Positions 1 through 9,089 of a stretch of DNA of 64,000 bases are shown here, piece after piece. The DNA is from Pyrenophora tritici-repentis (lineage: Eukaryota; Ascomycota; Dothideomycetes; Pleosporales; Pleosporaceae). How positions within the stretch are numbered: position 1 is the stretch's first letter; the number at the start of each line of letters is the position of its first letter. The notes beneath the pieces were generated by a model. That model did no database searches, had not been told where the DNA came from, and saw only the letters and a list, made by a program, of their open reading frames with translations. The stretch is taken from assembly GCF_003171515.1 (NCBI RefSeq), contig NC_089399.1:310001-374000 (forward strand), given 5' to 3'. Position numbers and translations under genes: made by a program.

Positions 1-2727
1 CAAGTCAGACACTGTCGCCACAAGTTGGAAGCGGTGACGCTGTTTCCGCTCCGCGAGTGTGAAGCTCAGGTCGCCGAGCGACAGATTGGGGGTTTTGCCT
101 AGGTGGTCATCCAGGGCGTGACAGTATCGTGACAAAGAGTCTTTATTGGCCGCACTGATGACAATAGGCCAAGCCGATGCTTTGGCTGTTGACGCACCGT
201 CTGCAAGTGGACCAAGAATGCCTCGCTTCATTTCTACGCAGAGGAGCGCAGAATTGCTGCCGGCTGCACCGTAGCTGTTGACACATGCGGCACGTAGAGG
301 CGCATCCCAGTCCTCTACCTGTTTCGCGACGGCCATCTTGTCAGGCGCCAAAGCAGGAATCTTGGGGTTGAGACTCTTGAAACTAGCAAGAGGAGGTATC
401 CGCTGCTTCTGCAACATGGCAAGCACCTTGAGCAGTGATGCCACGCCAGCTGCTGTCTCACAGTGTCCGATATTGCCTTTGAGAGATCCAACATTCAGGT
501 TTCCCTGTCGGTCACCGCTGCAAAACACCTCGCGCACCGAAGCTATCTCTAGCGGGTCGCCTGCCTGCGTGCCAGTCCCGTGGCACTCGACGTACGACAC
601 TTGTTCCGCCTTCATGCCTGCTTGCTTGAGAATACGTCTGTAAAGTGTCATCTGAGCCGGCGAGTGAGGCACAGTGATCGACGCTGAGAGTCCGCCCTGA
701 TTTGTTGCTACGCCGGGAATGACACCGAGGATGTGGTCGCCATCGGCACGCGCATGCCGCAGCGACTTGAGCACAACGAGTCCCGCGCCGTCAGCGCGGC
801 AGTACCCGTCGGCGTTCTTGTCGAAAGGTTTGCACTGACCAGTTGGACTAAGGAAACCAGCCTTGCCCAAATCCATGTAGTTGTTGATGCCAGACATGAT
901 GTTGACACCCCCTGCTAGCGCCATGGAACACTCACCACTCATGATTGCCCGGCATGCGCGGTTGATGGCTACAAGCGAAGCCGAGCATGCGGTATCGATG
1001 ACTTCCGCTGGCCCACTCCAGCCAAAGTAGTAACTGATCTTGCCGCAGAGGAAGGCCCGAATAGTGCCAGTCGAAGTGTATGCCGTGGGGGCATGCGCCG
1101 AAGTGTTGTCGAGATATTCGTTGAAAGAAGCACCAATGAAACAACCTATGTTGTCACCGTTATCACGCTTGTGCGTTCGCAGGTAGCCGCTGGAGTCCAT
1201 GGCTTGGTACGCAAGTTCCAGTAGGATGCGCTGCTGTGGATCCATGTAGGCCGCCTCCTTGGGGTTCGTGCGGAAAAAAGTGTGGTCAAATCCATCAACC
1301 CCATCCACAAAGTTTCCAAAGAACTTCCGCCGACTGGTGAACTATTGACTTGTCAGTACAGCAAAGATGAACTAGACATTGTTTAGCTGACCTTCTGATC
1401 CTGCGAGGCTCTGAAGCTGGCATGCAGCGGGATACGATCCGGTCGAATTTCCTCTGCTTTGGAGACCCCTCCTGCCATGAGATCCCAGAGCTCTTCCAGG
1501 TTGTTGGCACCGGGCAATCGACACGCAGCACCGACAATTGCAATGGCGTCTTCCGGAAACGTATACTCCCTAAGCTCTGCTTCCCGAATGGTGCGATGGA
1601 TGTCGATCTTGGAAACTTTGAGTCTCGCCTGATGAAACGGCATCAATGGTACACAATCGCCAATGCCGAACATGGCGAACGTGTGTGCTTGGACGCCCGT
1701 AGACTTGAGTGCGGATGCAAGCTCGTTGAGGAGCGTCCACCACTCACATCGGGATGCTAGTATAGTGAGTACGGCTTCGTGTGTAAGGGAGCAGTCCTGT
1801 AACTGCCGGCCATTGATGTTGGAGTATACAGGAACTTGGAGGTCTTCACAGCCCGGCAATGTAAGACTTTCCAGTCCGTCACACAACTCACACAGCTCTC
1901 TTGCTAGCTCGGCATTTTCTGGGTTGTGTACCTTCCCCCTCAGATGCATGCCTTGCGCCTGCAATCCAAGCTCTCGTGCGTATGCAGTAACCTTCTCGAG
2001 GGTGGGAACGGGACCGACGATACTTATGGTCTTAGGGTCTGTGACCGCAGAAACATACGCCTAACTCAAGTTAACCAAGTGGCATCATAATGTACGAAAA
2101 GATGCTTACCCCAGCAAACTTTCTCGCTATATCTTCGCCTTGACCCTCATGTCGAAGACGAAGCACGATCGTTGTTGGGCCAGGCAGATTCTCATCGTCG
2201 CCCAATTCTCCGTACGCGCCCACTGCGAGAGCGATACGCATCGCAATCCCCGCCATGCTCACCACTTCTTCCTCGTCCTTGGCACATGCAACAGCAATAG
2301 CCGGTAGCAGTCCACCGCAATATCCCTGTGCGCCTCCTGTCTTGAGTCCGTGCAGAAACTCGGCATGTGTCAAGCCCGCAAGTCGCAGATATTGGAAATA
2401 CTGACATGTCTGGATGACTACCAATAGCGGTAGTGAAAGAATTCCAGACATGGCATTCGCTACAGGTTTTGAAGCACCCGTTTCTACCCAGTTGTGCAGC
2501 GCCCGAAGATACTTGGGGCCCTGATGCAGAGCAGCGATGTCGGGTCTGCGGGCAGCGAGGATATTCCATGTTTCGTCAAGTCGTTGAACAGCATCTGCTA
2601 GCTTGCGCAGTTGGGAATGGTTTACAAAGAATGTGCGTAGTTGGTCAAGATATGCCTCATCTGGCGCTTTGCTTTGTGGGCAAAATATGGCGACCGATGC
2701 CGCTTGTGTAGGTTTTAAGAACGACAT
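1..2727 (-). CDS. Non-reducing polyketide synthase, N-terminal part (SAT-KS), cut by window edge
   Basis: Type I iterative PKS that builds an aromatic polyketide from malonyl-CoA. Exons on the minus strand are 2727-2110, 2060-1392 and 1341-1 (open to the edge), with 49- and 50-bp introns, giving 876 visible residues. Residues about 1-380 are a starter-unit ACP transacylase (SAT) domain with the GxCxG nucleophile motif GYCGG (Cys137) and a later GKVH histidine. A linker leads to a ketosynthase from about residue 400: DTACSAS (Cys548), CHGTGTQAGDP and KGNIGHCETAAG supply the Cys-His-His triad. The SAT domain places it in the non-reducing class. AT, PT, ACP, any methyltransferase and the release domain lie outside the window, so the product cannot be named. 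ATG 2727 is chosen because upstream in-frame codons do not look like protein. It is divergent from a P450 and near a Zn2Cys6 regulator, as in metabolite clusters. Confidence 0.93.
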
Positions 2728-3163
2728 GGTATGGTGTGGTTTGGCAAGTGCAATGTTGAATGTACTGCGAAAGATGAGTGGGATTGGACGTTGTTCAAGA
2801 CGAGGCTGACTCTTTAACGAGATATCAGAGGTTGTGAGTTGTATTCGGAGCCTTCGGTATTCACTTCCTCGAACACTGGGGCCTAGGAGCCGATGGGTAG
2901 TTCGGGGAGTTAATCTCTTCTCATTCCAGGTTACGGTAATGGGCCTGCTAGACGTATCAGGAAGAATATGGTATTGCCTACCCACCTACTCCACCAGCCC
3001 GGGTTGAGCTGGTCGGTCGAGTACATCTCGGTAACATTTGAATCGGGGATATATCTCATGCTCGGTCACTACTCAACAAATAGATTCACCACGATACATG
3101 AGTCTAATGGTAGATAAGAGTAGATGGCAACTGGACGCCTCGCCATTTCCATTGTGTAATGCC
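2728..3163. promoter_or_regulatory. Bidirectional promoter between PKS and P450
   Basis: This 436-bp spacer separates the divergent start codons of the PKS (2727) and the P450 (3164). It must hold the 5' UTRs and promoters of both genes, which suggests shared control. I could not fix a specific activator-binding palindrome or a TATA box by eye. Confidence 0.5.
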
Positions 3164-4894
3164 ATGGATGCATTCACAAAGTTATCGTTTTCGGCGCCGC
3201 CGCTCGGCCAGGTAGTAACAACAGGCGCAATATTGGCAGTGGTAGTATGTATTCCAAACACAGCCAGATTTTTTTATGAGTATTTCAAGCTCACGCTGCG
3301 ACAAAGTACTACATCACTACCGCCATCTACTGCGTTTATTTTCACCCGCTTTCCAAGTTTCCAGGGCCCAAGTTTGCGGCCTTTTCTCGTCTCCCGTTTG
3401 CTATTTCAGCCGTTCGCGGTCAACAATACAAATGGATGGACAGGTTACATGAGCGCTATGGCAATGTTGTCCGCGTGGGCCCAGATGAACTGACAACTAT
3501 CTCATCTGGAGCGTGGAGGGACTTGTACCTTCAACGACCACAGCTACCAAAGGACCCACATCCACAAACGCCGCCATTGAACGGCGCTGACTCGCTCTTC
3601 ACGGCTAACGGCAGCACACATCAGCGTATGCGGAGGACACTCCTGAACGGATTCAACGACCGAGCTTTGCGGGCGCAATCTCCCATCATTGAATCACATA
3701 CAGACCTGTTTATACAGCGATTGCGGCTCGAGGCAGCCAAGAGCGCAGACGGCATTGTCGATCTAGCCAAGTTCTATGGCTATGCAGCCCTCGACATCAT
3801 TTCAGACCTGACATATGGCGAAAGCTTCCACGGACTTGAGGGCGACAACGAGCATAACTGGATCATGGGATTCTTCCTTGGCGCAAAGTTCGGCGCAGTG
3901 CGCAACCACCTCAGCTATTTTTACCCACTTGACCGAATCTTTGGTTTCCTGTTTTTGAAGCTCACTGCCAAGATCCGAGCGCGCAACTGGAAGTATACAG
4001 CCGACCTGGTGACGAAGCGCCTGGAAATGGGTGACCTGGGGTCGACGCGGTCCGATTTCGTCTCGCCAATCATAGGCAATATCAACGACACGAAGGAGAA
4101 GGGCATCACCCGCAACGAGCTCAACACTCATTCTCTAGCTGTAACCATTGCTGGCTCTCAATTGCCCACAGTTGCACTGGCCACGGCAACGTATTTGCTG
4201 TTGACCCATCCAGTTCAGCTGCAGCGCCTTCTATCTGAGATCCGGTCGTCCTTCCAGAGTGAAGCAGATATCAACATCGCGACAACGGCTGACCTGCCGT
4301 ATTTAGCGGCCGTTATCGATGAAACGCTGCGAATCCATCACCCCACGCCGATACACTTGCCCCGAATTATTCCCTCGGGGGGATTGCAAGTCGACAATCA
4401 ATGGATCCCCGGAAACGTGAGTAGACCCTTACCCCCGTTTGCATCCCGGAATCCTTCCAATTGAGACCCAGCGCTAATGCAACACCGAAAGACTGTCATG
4501 GGGATTGCTATGCACACCGCACAGACTTCGCCCCGCAATTGGACCGAACCGTTAGCCTTTCATCCAGAGCGTTTCCTGGCACCACGCCACGAATTATACG
4601 ATGCCCGCTTTGACCATGACGATAAAGAGGCATTCAAACCCTTCTCCATTGGCACGCGTAATTGCATAGGCGGAAAGTCAGTGACCCCAAAATCCACTCC
4701 TATGCCACGTGCATGCATTTCTAACGCGGAACAGAGTCTTTCTTGCAGAAGCACGTATCCTCCTTGCGCGTACGTTATGGAACTTTGATCTCAGCCTTGC
4801 ACCCGGAACACGGGTCAACTGGATGGATCAAAAGGCCTATCTGGTCTTCGAGCCCAAGCCCCTTTGCGTTAGCCTGGTAGAGAAAGCGCTATGA
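3164..4894 (+). CDS. Cytochrome P450 monooxygenase of the PKS cluster
   Basis: Membrane-anchored haem-thiolate monooxygenase, expected at the ER and probably tailoring the neighbouring PKS product. Exons 3164-3244, 3307-4416, 4492-4676 and 4735-4894 give 511 aa, the usual length. The first intron (GTATGT donor) joins a hydrophobic N-terminus to YFHPLSKFPGPK, the classic proline hinge of fungal P450s, which fixes the start. Other marks are ExxR (ETLR, residues 366-369), FHPERF and the haem loop FSIGTRNCIGG with Cys455 as iron ligand. Odd point: the I-helix reads AGSQL near residue 309 instead of the usual AGx(D/E)T, so the acid-alcohol pair of oxygen activation is missing. The family looks like the fungal CYP65-type group, but I cannot assign a substrate. 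Confidence 0.92.
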
Positions 4895-5955
4895 AGTCAA
4901 CCACCGCCTCGCCGACCTCCGCTTCGATAAGCCTCATTACGCGATCACATAGTGCAGGATATGTTCCGCTTTTTAGTCTCCTTCCTCTGCCAGCTAGCCC
5001 AACAAGACCCATCATACGAACCTTTCCCGTTACTCCCGCAAGGCTTGTCGATGCTTGTCGCAGTAACCCCAGATCTCGGGCCGTTAGGGGGTATTGTGGA
5101 TCTTCGCACGGGGGAAAAGGGTGGCGAGACCCTGTACTTTGGAAACTACAGCTATCAACATGATGCTTTATTCGGATAGCTCGTAATGCATGCGTACACC
5201 TCCGTACAGCCTCGAGAAATAGCACAACATGCAATCTTTTGTCGCACTACAGCCCTATGGGTATTAGGTTCTTTACGCTTATCATCACGTTATGCTCGCG
5301 AACCGGGAATGTTCTGATACTAGTTGTCTACTCGGAACATAGCCGAGTCTTAAAATGACAGCAAAGTGACGGCAGCAACGTGAACCCACCTATGGTGGCC
5401 TCTCCCCCCATGCATTATCTAAGCATGCAGGTAGTCCCTTAGTCATGTTTCCGCCGTACGCGAAAGCCTCGCTGATGTCTACGTATCAACGGCGGCATAA
5501 CGTCGGTATCAATGAGTAAGAGGCTCGTTGTCGTGGACTGTCACTGGCGGCACGAACTGTGGTTCTTTCAGTGGGCACTGAGATTACTTGCATGCCTCAT
5601 ATCCGCACTCAGGAAGCTCACATCCGAGATCAACCTCGGAAAGTGGAGTTGATGAGGCGGAAAAGAAGGCGGCTCAATACGAACAGAACTCTTATTTTTT
5701 GGGTCTTGGGAGTTCCCGGCAGAAGCTTAGTGCATCCAGACTCAAAGGACGCGAATTTCTCAGTGGATCTGTTGTAAAGCTTTTACGTGGAAGAGTTTGA
5801 GAGCGGGTGAGACGTAGCCGCCAGCAGCAAAATATCTCGATATCACAGTCCACTATCAAACAGGACCAGAAGATCACACGTCACTCGCCTAAGAACCACA
5901 CGGGTCCAGATGTTCCGAGATAAAGTTTATCAATTGCCCACCTAACGCCAAGAAG
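4895..5955. other. Intergenic, no gene recognised
   Basis: Tail-to-tail spacer between the P450 and the Zn2Cys6 regulator. It must contain both 3' UTRs. Short open frames exist on both strands around 4870-5230, but they show no domain, splice pattern or conserved motif, and I do not call them. Confidence 0.5.
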
Positions 5956-7359
5956 TTAAGCTTGCAGCATGGAGTACCTTAGTAAGCATTTAATGTAAGC
6001 AATGCGATCGCGCATCGACTGCACATCATCGCCGCCCAAATTGCGTTCATCGAGAATGGTCTTGAGCAGCCGTGGGGACACGGTCTTGCGCAAGACGAAA
6101 CCGCCGCCGCCGGCAACAGCGGCAGCACCCTGCTCTTTGGCCGACATGAAGCCCATGGCGCCACCGATACTACCCTCGTGATCTGAGGAGCAACATATCC
6201 GCGCCTCATGCGGTAGCTCCAGTGTCGTTTCAATCTCCGCTAGTAGGTGCACATTCATCTGCAGTAGCAGACGCGCCCGGAGTGGGTCGCCGGCATTGAC
6301 ACACATGCCGCCCACCGAGAGATCGGGAAAGTTGGATGATGCATGTGCTGCTGATGTGGTGTCGATGGGGCCGGATCTACTACTGTTGCCGCTGATGCTA
6401 CTGTTACTGCTGCTACCACTGCTTAGGCAGCGGAGAAGTGCCCGGTATAGGATATTGTGAAGTTGCACTAGTCGGACATATGGGATGAGAAGTTGGAATG
6501 AGGCTGGCATGTCCAATTGCTGGGGTTGTTGTGGATAGGATTGCCCGTCTGACCAGTCGAGTCCGGTTTTGCAGTGTTGTTGTTGATGATGGGTGGTTGT
6601 TACAAATGTTCCGTCCAGTGAAAGTAGCCGGTTCAGATACTCGGTTGAGCTGTGGAGCACATCCCGGACTAGATCTGCCATTACGACGCCGTCGCCAGCT
6701 TTCTGATATTTGGTCACTTGGGCGTACAGGTCCAGCCCAATCTTCGCCAAGTGCTGCATGCTACTTCGTTGGGTGCCCTCTGAAACGTACGCACTGGCCG
6801 CTGGTTCCACATGGGGTTCCGGAGCCTCTCCTTCGAGCGGGACGGTGGCCATGTACGCATCGAAATTGTTGGGAAATGGTAGACTGCTTTGGCTCGAGCA
6901 TGGAGTGAGAAATTCGAACTCGCTGGCTGTGAGCCCAAGGCCCTGGCTTGTCGTCGTGTCGCTGTGGTGGTCGAAGGGTGTCATGTGGTCGAAGAACACG
7001 TTCATGCTCTGCGTATCAAGCATTTGATCTGCATCGTCTATGATGTTGTCGAATTCGAGTGGCTCGCGGGAAGAATCGCATGGCTGTGGTGTTGTTGTCT
7101 TATCCGATTGAGACGTTGGACTTTGGGGCATCTGGTTTGCTTGCCGAGATCGAGCTGTCCTTGGTCGTCCCATTGGTTTGGACGCAGCGTACGTACACTG
7201 AACGTCTGCTTTCCGGCAACGGTCGCATCTGCTGGTAACAGATGCAAGCGTCGATTTGATACATTTGAGCTTCTGTGTACGGCACCGGATACACGCCACT
7301 CTCTTGACGGGGTCCTGTTGCGGAGGAAGGCTCATCGTTTGGAGCGATTCGTTGTCCAT
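5956..7359 (-). CDS. Zn2Cys6 transcription factor, probable cluster regulator
   Basis: Single-exon gene of 467 aa. The N-terminal Zn2Cys6 binuclear cluster is C23-x2-C26-x6-C33-x11-C45-x2-C48-x6-C55, followed by a basic GRPRTARSRQ stretch, so it should bind DNA in the nucleus. The middle is low complexity, rich in Ser, Gln and His (a HHQQQQH run near residue 260 and a Ser/Gly/Asn-rich stretch near 320-340). No full fungal-specific middle homology region is obvious. Size and architecture resemble AflR-type pathway regulators, and the position about 1 kb beyond the cluster P450 makes it the obvious candidate activator of the PKS genes; that role is inference. The start is the ATG closest upstream of the zinc cluster that keeps the frame. 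Confidence 0.88.
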   Translation of the reverse strand: MDNESLQTMSLPPQQDPVKRVACIRCRTQKLKCIKSTLASVTSRCDRCRKADVQCTYAASKPMGRPRTARSRQANQMPQSPTSQSDKTTTPQPCDSSREPLEFDNIIDDADQMLDTQSMNVFFDHMTPFDHHSDTTTSQGLGLTASEFEFLTPCSSQSSLPFPNNFDAYMATVPLEGEAPEPHVEPAASAYVSEGTQRSSMQHLAKIGLDLYAQVTKYQKAGDGVVMADLVRDVLHSSTEYLNRLLSLDGTFVTTTHHQQQHCKTGLDWSDGQSYPQQPQQLDMPASFQLLIPYVRLVQLHNILYRALLRCLSSGSSSNSSISGNSSRSGPIDTTSAAHASSNFPDLSVGGMCVNAGDPLRARLLLQMNVHLLAEIETTLELPHEARICCSSDHEGSIGGAMGFMSAKEQGAAAVAGGGGFVLRKTVSPRLLKTILDERNLGGDDVQSMRDRIAYIKCLLRYSMLQA

Positions 7360-7973
7360 TGTCTTTGGTATGATAATGAGTCTAGATAATGAGGTTCCAG
7401 TAGAAAGTGTGTAGCCTTTTATGTGGTCAACCTAACGCGTCATGTGCTAACTAGTTTTGGGTAACCTCCGATAACCTATTTAGTAAGGTTGATTCTCGTA
7501 TCCTAACAATGGGCACGTAATGCCTCTGCTAACACAACTTTGATAGATAAGTTCCCATAATACTATCTCTGTCACAACACTACGCACTACGTGAAACATA
7601 TGAGCAAACAGAGAATCTTACTAAGATGGAGCGTGGGGCATATTTCTGTAACATTCGTATTTGGTCTTTGAGAGTCTATTCTTCTGGTATCGGTGTGCTG
7701 AAACAGGGGGGAATATTGCTGCAAGTCTCATTGCAGACCCTCTAGGTTTTGTCCTCTTATAACATGATACACCAAGTCGGCAGCCCCGCTATATTCTAAT
7801 AACCAACACCTGAAACCTTAAGCACCCATTTTCCCCCAATCCTTTGTCTCCATAATCTTAACAGTTCTTAACACGATGTAAGAGCTCATTCCCTGTTATA
7901 CGGGCCAATAGGGCAGTTGCAGGCTGGCTAGAGGTTCTCTTTCGATTGTGAATTTGCCGCGCGATGTAATCAT
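7360..7973. other. Intergenic, no gene recognised
   Basis: It holds the promoter of the Zn2Cys6 gene (right of 7359) and the 3' flank of the small secreted protein gene. The sequence is AT-rich with several short T/A tracts and no coding frame of note. Confidence 0.5.
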
Positions 7974-8297
7974 CTAGGGGGCCTTGGGACAGTTGCGGCC
8001 GGTGGCATTGTCAATACGACAGCAGTCGGCGGTACAGTTTGCAGTGCTGACGCCCAGTTTATTGCAAAAATCGTCTGCTAGTGTGTCGTCGTTTGTGTTG
8101 CAGAGAATGAACGTGTTGAATCCAAGCAAGTCGCCAAGCTGGCGAGCGCAGGCATCCTTCGATGAGAAGCAACAGTTGTTCGCCTTGTTACAGTTGTTGT
8201 TGTTATGAATGAAGCCTTGGTCTTGACGGGCGATGACGGGACGGGCGATGGCAGAGCTGGCGAAGATGGCGGCGGCGATCATGGTAGTGAACTGCAT
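7974..8297 (-). CDS. Small secreted cysteine-rich protein (effector-like)
   Basis: Intact single exon, 107 aa. Residues 1-18 form a clear signal peptide (short N-region, Ala/Ile core, cleavage expected after AIA), followed by a short RPVIARQ segment that could be a propeptide ending at the Arg. The mature part has 10 cysteines (36, 42, 43, 50, 66, 78, 88, 92, 93, 103), enough for five disulfides, with two adjacent CC pairs. It has two N-glycosylation sequons (Asn87, Asn97) and an Asn-rich start. I recognise no named family. Size, secretion and cysteine content match fungal apoplastic effectors or antimicrobial-type proteins; a plant-interaction role is inference. It lies between the metabolite cluster and a transposon block, a common setting for effector genes. 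Confidence 0.75.
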   Translation of the reverse strand: MQFTTMIAAAIFASSAIARPVIARQDQGFIHNNNNCNKANNCCFSSKDACARQLGDLLGFNTFILCNTNDDTLADDFCNKLGVSTANCTADCCRIDNATGRNCPKAP

Positions 8298-9089
8298 ATT
8301 GGCGATTGAGAAGAGGATAGGGTTTTTCGTTGATGTGATTTGTTGTTGATCTGGTGTGCAGAGTGTAGATGTGGAAGAGTCGAGAGAAGTGTAAAGTGTA
8401 AAGTGTACAAGAGTGTGTTCCCATGTTGATGGAGGAGACTGTTAAAGAATCTGTTTATGTTGTTGATGGATTAGATTATTGGCACTTGGTGACTACTTAT
8501 AACTAGAACTTTAATTTCTTTAGACACATGTCACATGTCTTGGCGCCATAGTGTCAAAGACCATCCGGTGTTTCTAGAACCACAGTAGCCTGTTTTTAGA
8601 CCTTTTAATTCTGTTTTGAATCAACCTGTCATTTGCGTAGCATTATTTTAGACCTCTTGTTTCTGTTTCGAGTCAACCTGTCATTTGAGCGTATGGCTTT
8701 GGTACTAAACTCATGTGTAATGCAGCTCCTTCGACGTCCTCCGCTTTGGTCCACTAAATCCAGCCAGATGAACTATCTTTGGACTCAAAATTAACCCAAC
8801 TACTGCACGCTAATATCACTGATTTCTCCATGTCCAAAAAACACGAACACTCATTGTTGTCGCAAGGCCAAGCTATCTGTCTACTTGCTCTTAGGTCCGT
8901 TATGCATTGCTTCCTGCACGCAGAGAAGTCAACAAACAAAACAACCAACATTTGAGGCGTAGATGTTGATTGACTGGCTCATTTCTTAGGGCTACAGTTT
9001 GTTTGTTTGAGTTGATGAGACTGAAGAGCCAATTTTTGGTTGGTTGATTGATTGAATATTGATAGACTTAAGGTTCTGAAGGGACGTTT
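8298..9089. other. Intergenic; promoter of secreted protein and left flank of hAT element
   Basis: The first about 200 bp upstream of 8297 should hold the promoter of the secreted protein gene. A degenerate tandem duplication lies at 8594-8687. From about 8920 the sequence is rich in TTGATT/GTTTG motifs that also occur beyond the other side of the hAT gene (for example a 14-bp direct match at 9042-9055 and 12273-12286). They may be subterminal repeats of that element. I could not fix its exact end. Confidence 0.4.
8594..8687. repeat. Degenerate tandem duplication (42-bp unit, 52-bp period)
   Basis: Units at 8594-8635 and 8646-8687 share the frame TTTTAGACC...CAACCTGTCATTTG. Most differences between the units are C/T or A/G transitions, the first being the more AT-rich copy, as RIP-like decay would give. 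Confidence 0.6.

Noticed and set aside
2071..2985. Extending the PKS start upstream to 2985
   Set aside because: The upstream residues have no SAT similarity and lie in the divergent promoter; MSFLKPTQAAS at 2727 is the natural SAT start.
3038..3493. A separate 151-aa gene ahead of the P450
   Set aside because: Its second half is out of frame with the P450; removing a 62-bp intron with a GTATGT donor restores the P450 hinge, so only the part from 3164 is coding.
4869..5234. A 121-aa minus-strand gene overlapping the P450 end
   Set aside because: It overlaps the P450 stop and has no domain or signal; treated as chance.
8993..9020. Left terminal repeat of the hAT element starting CAGTTTGTTTG
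   Set aside because: No matching inverted copy with an 8-bp duplication could be found on the right side.
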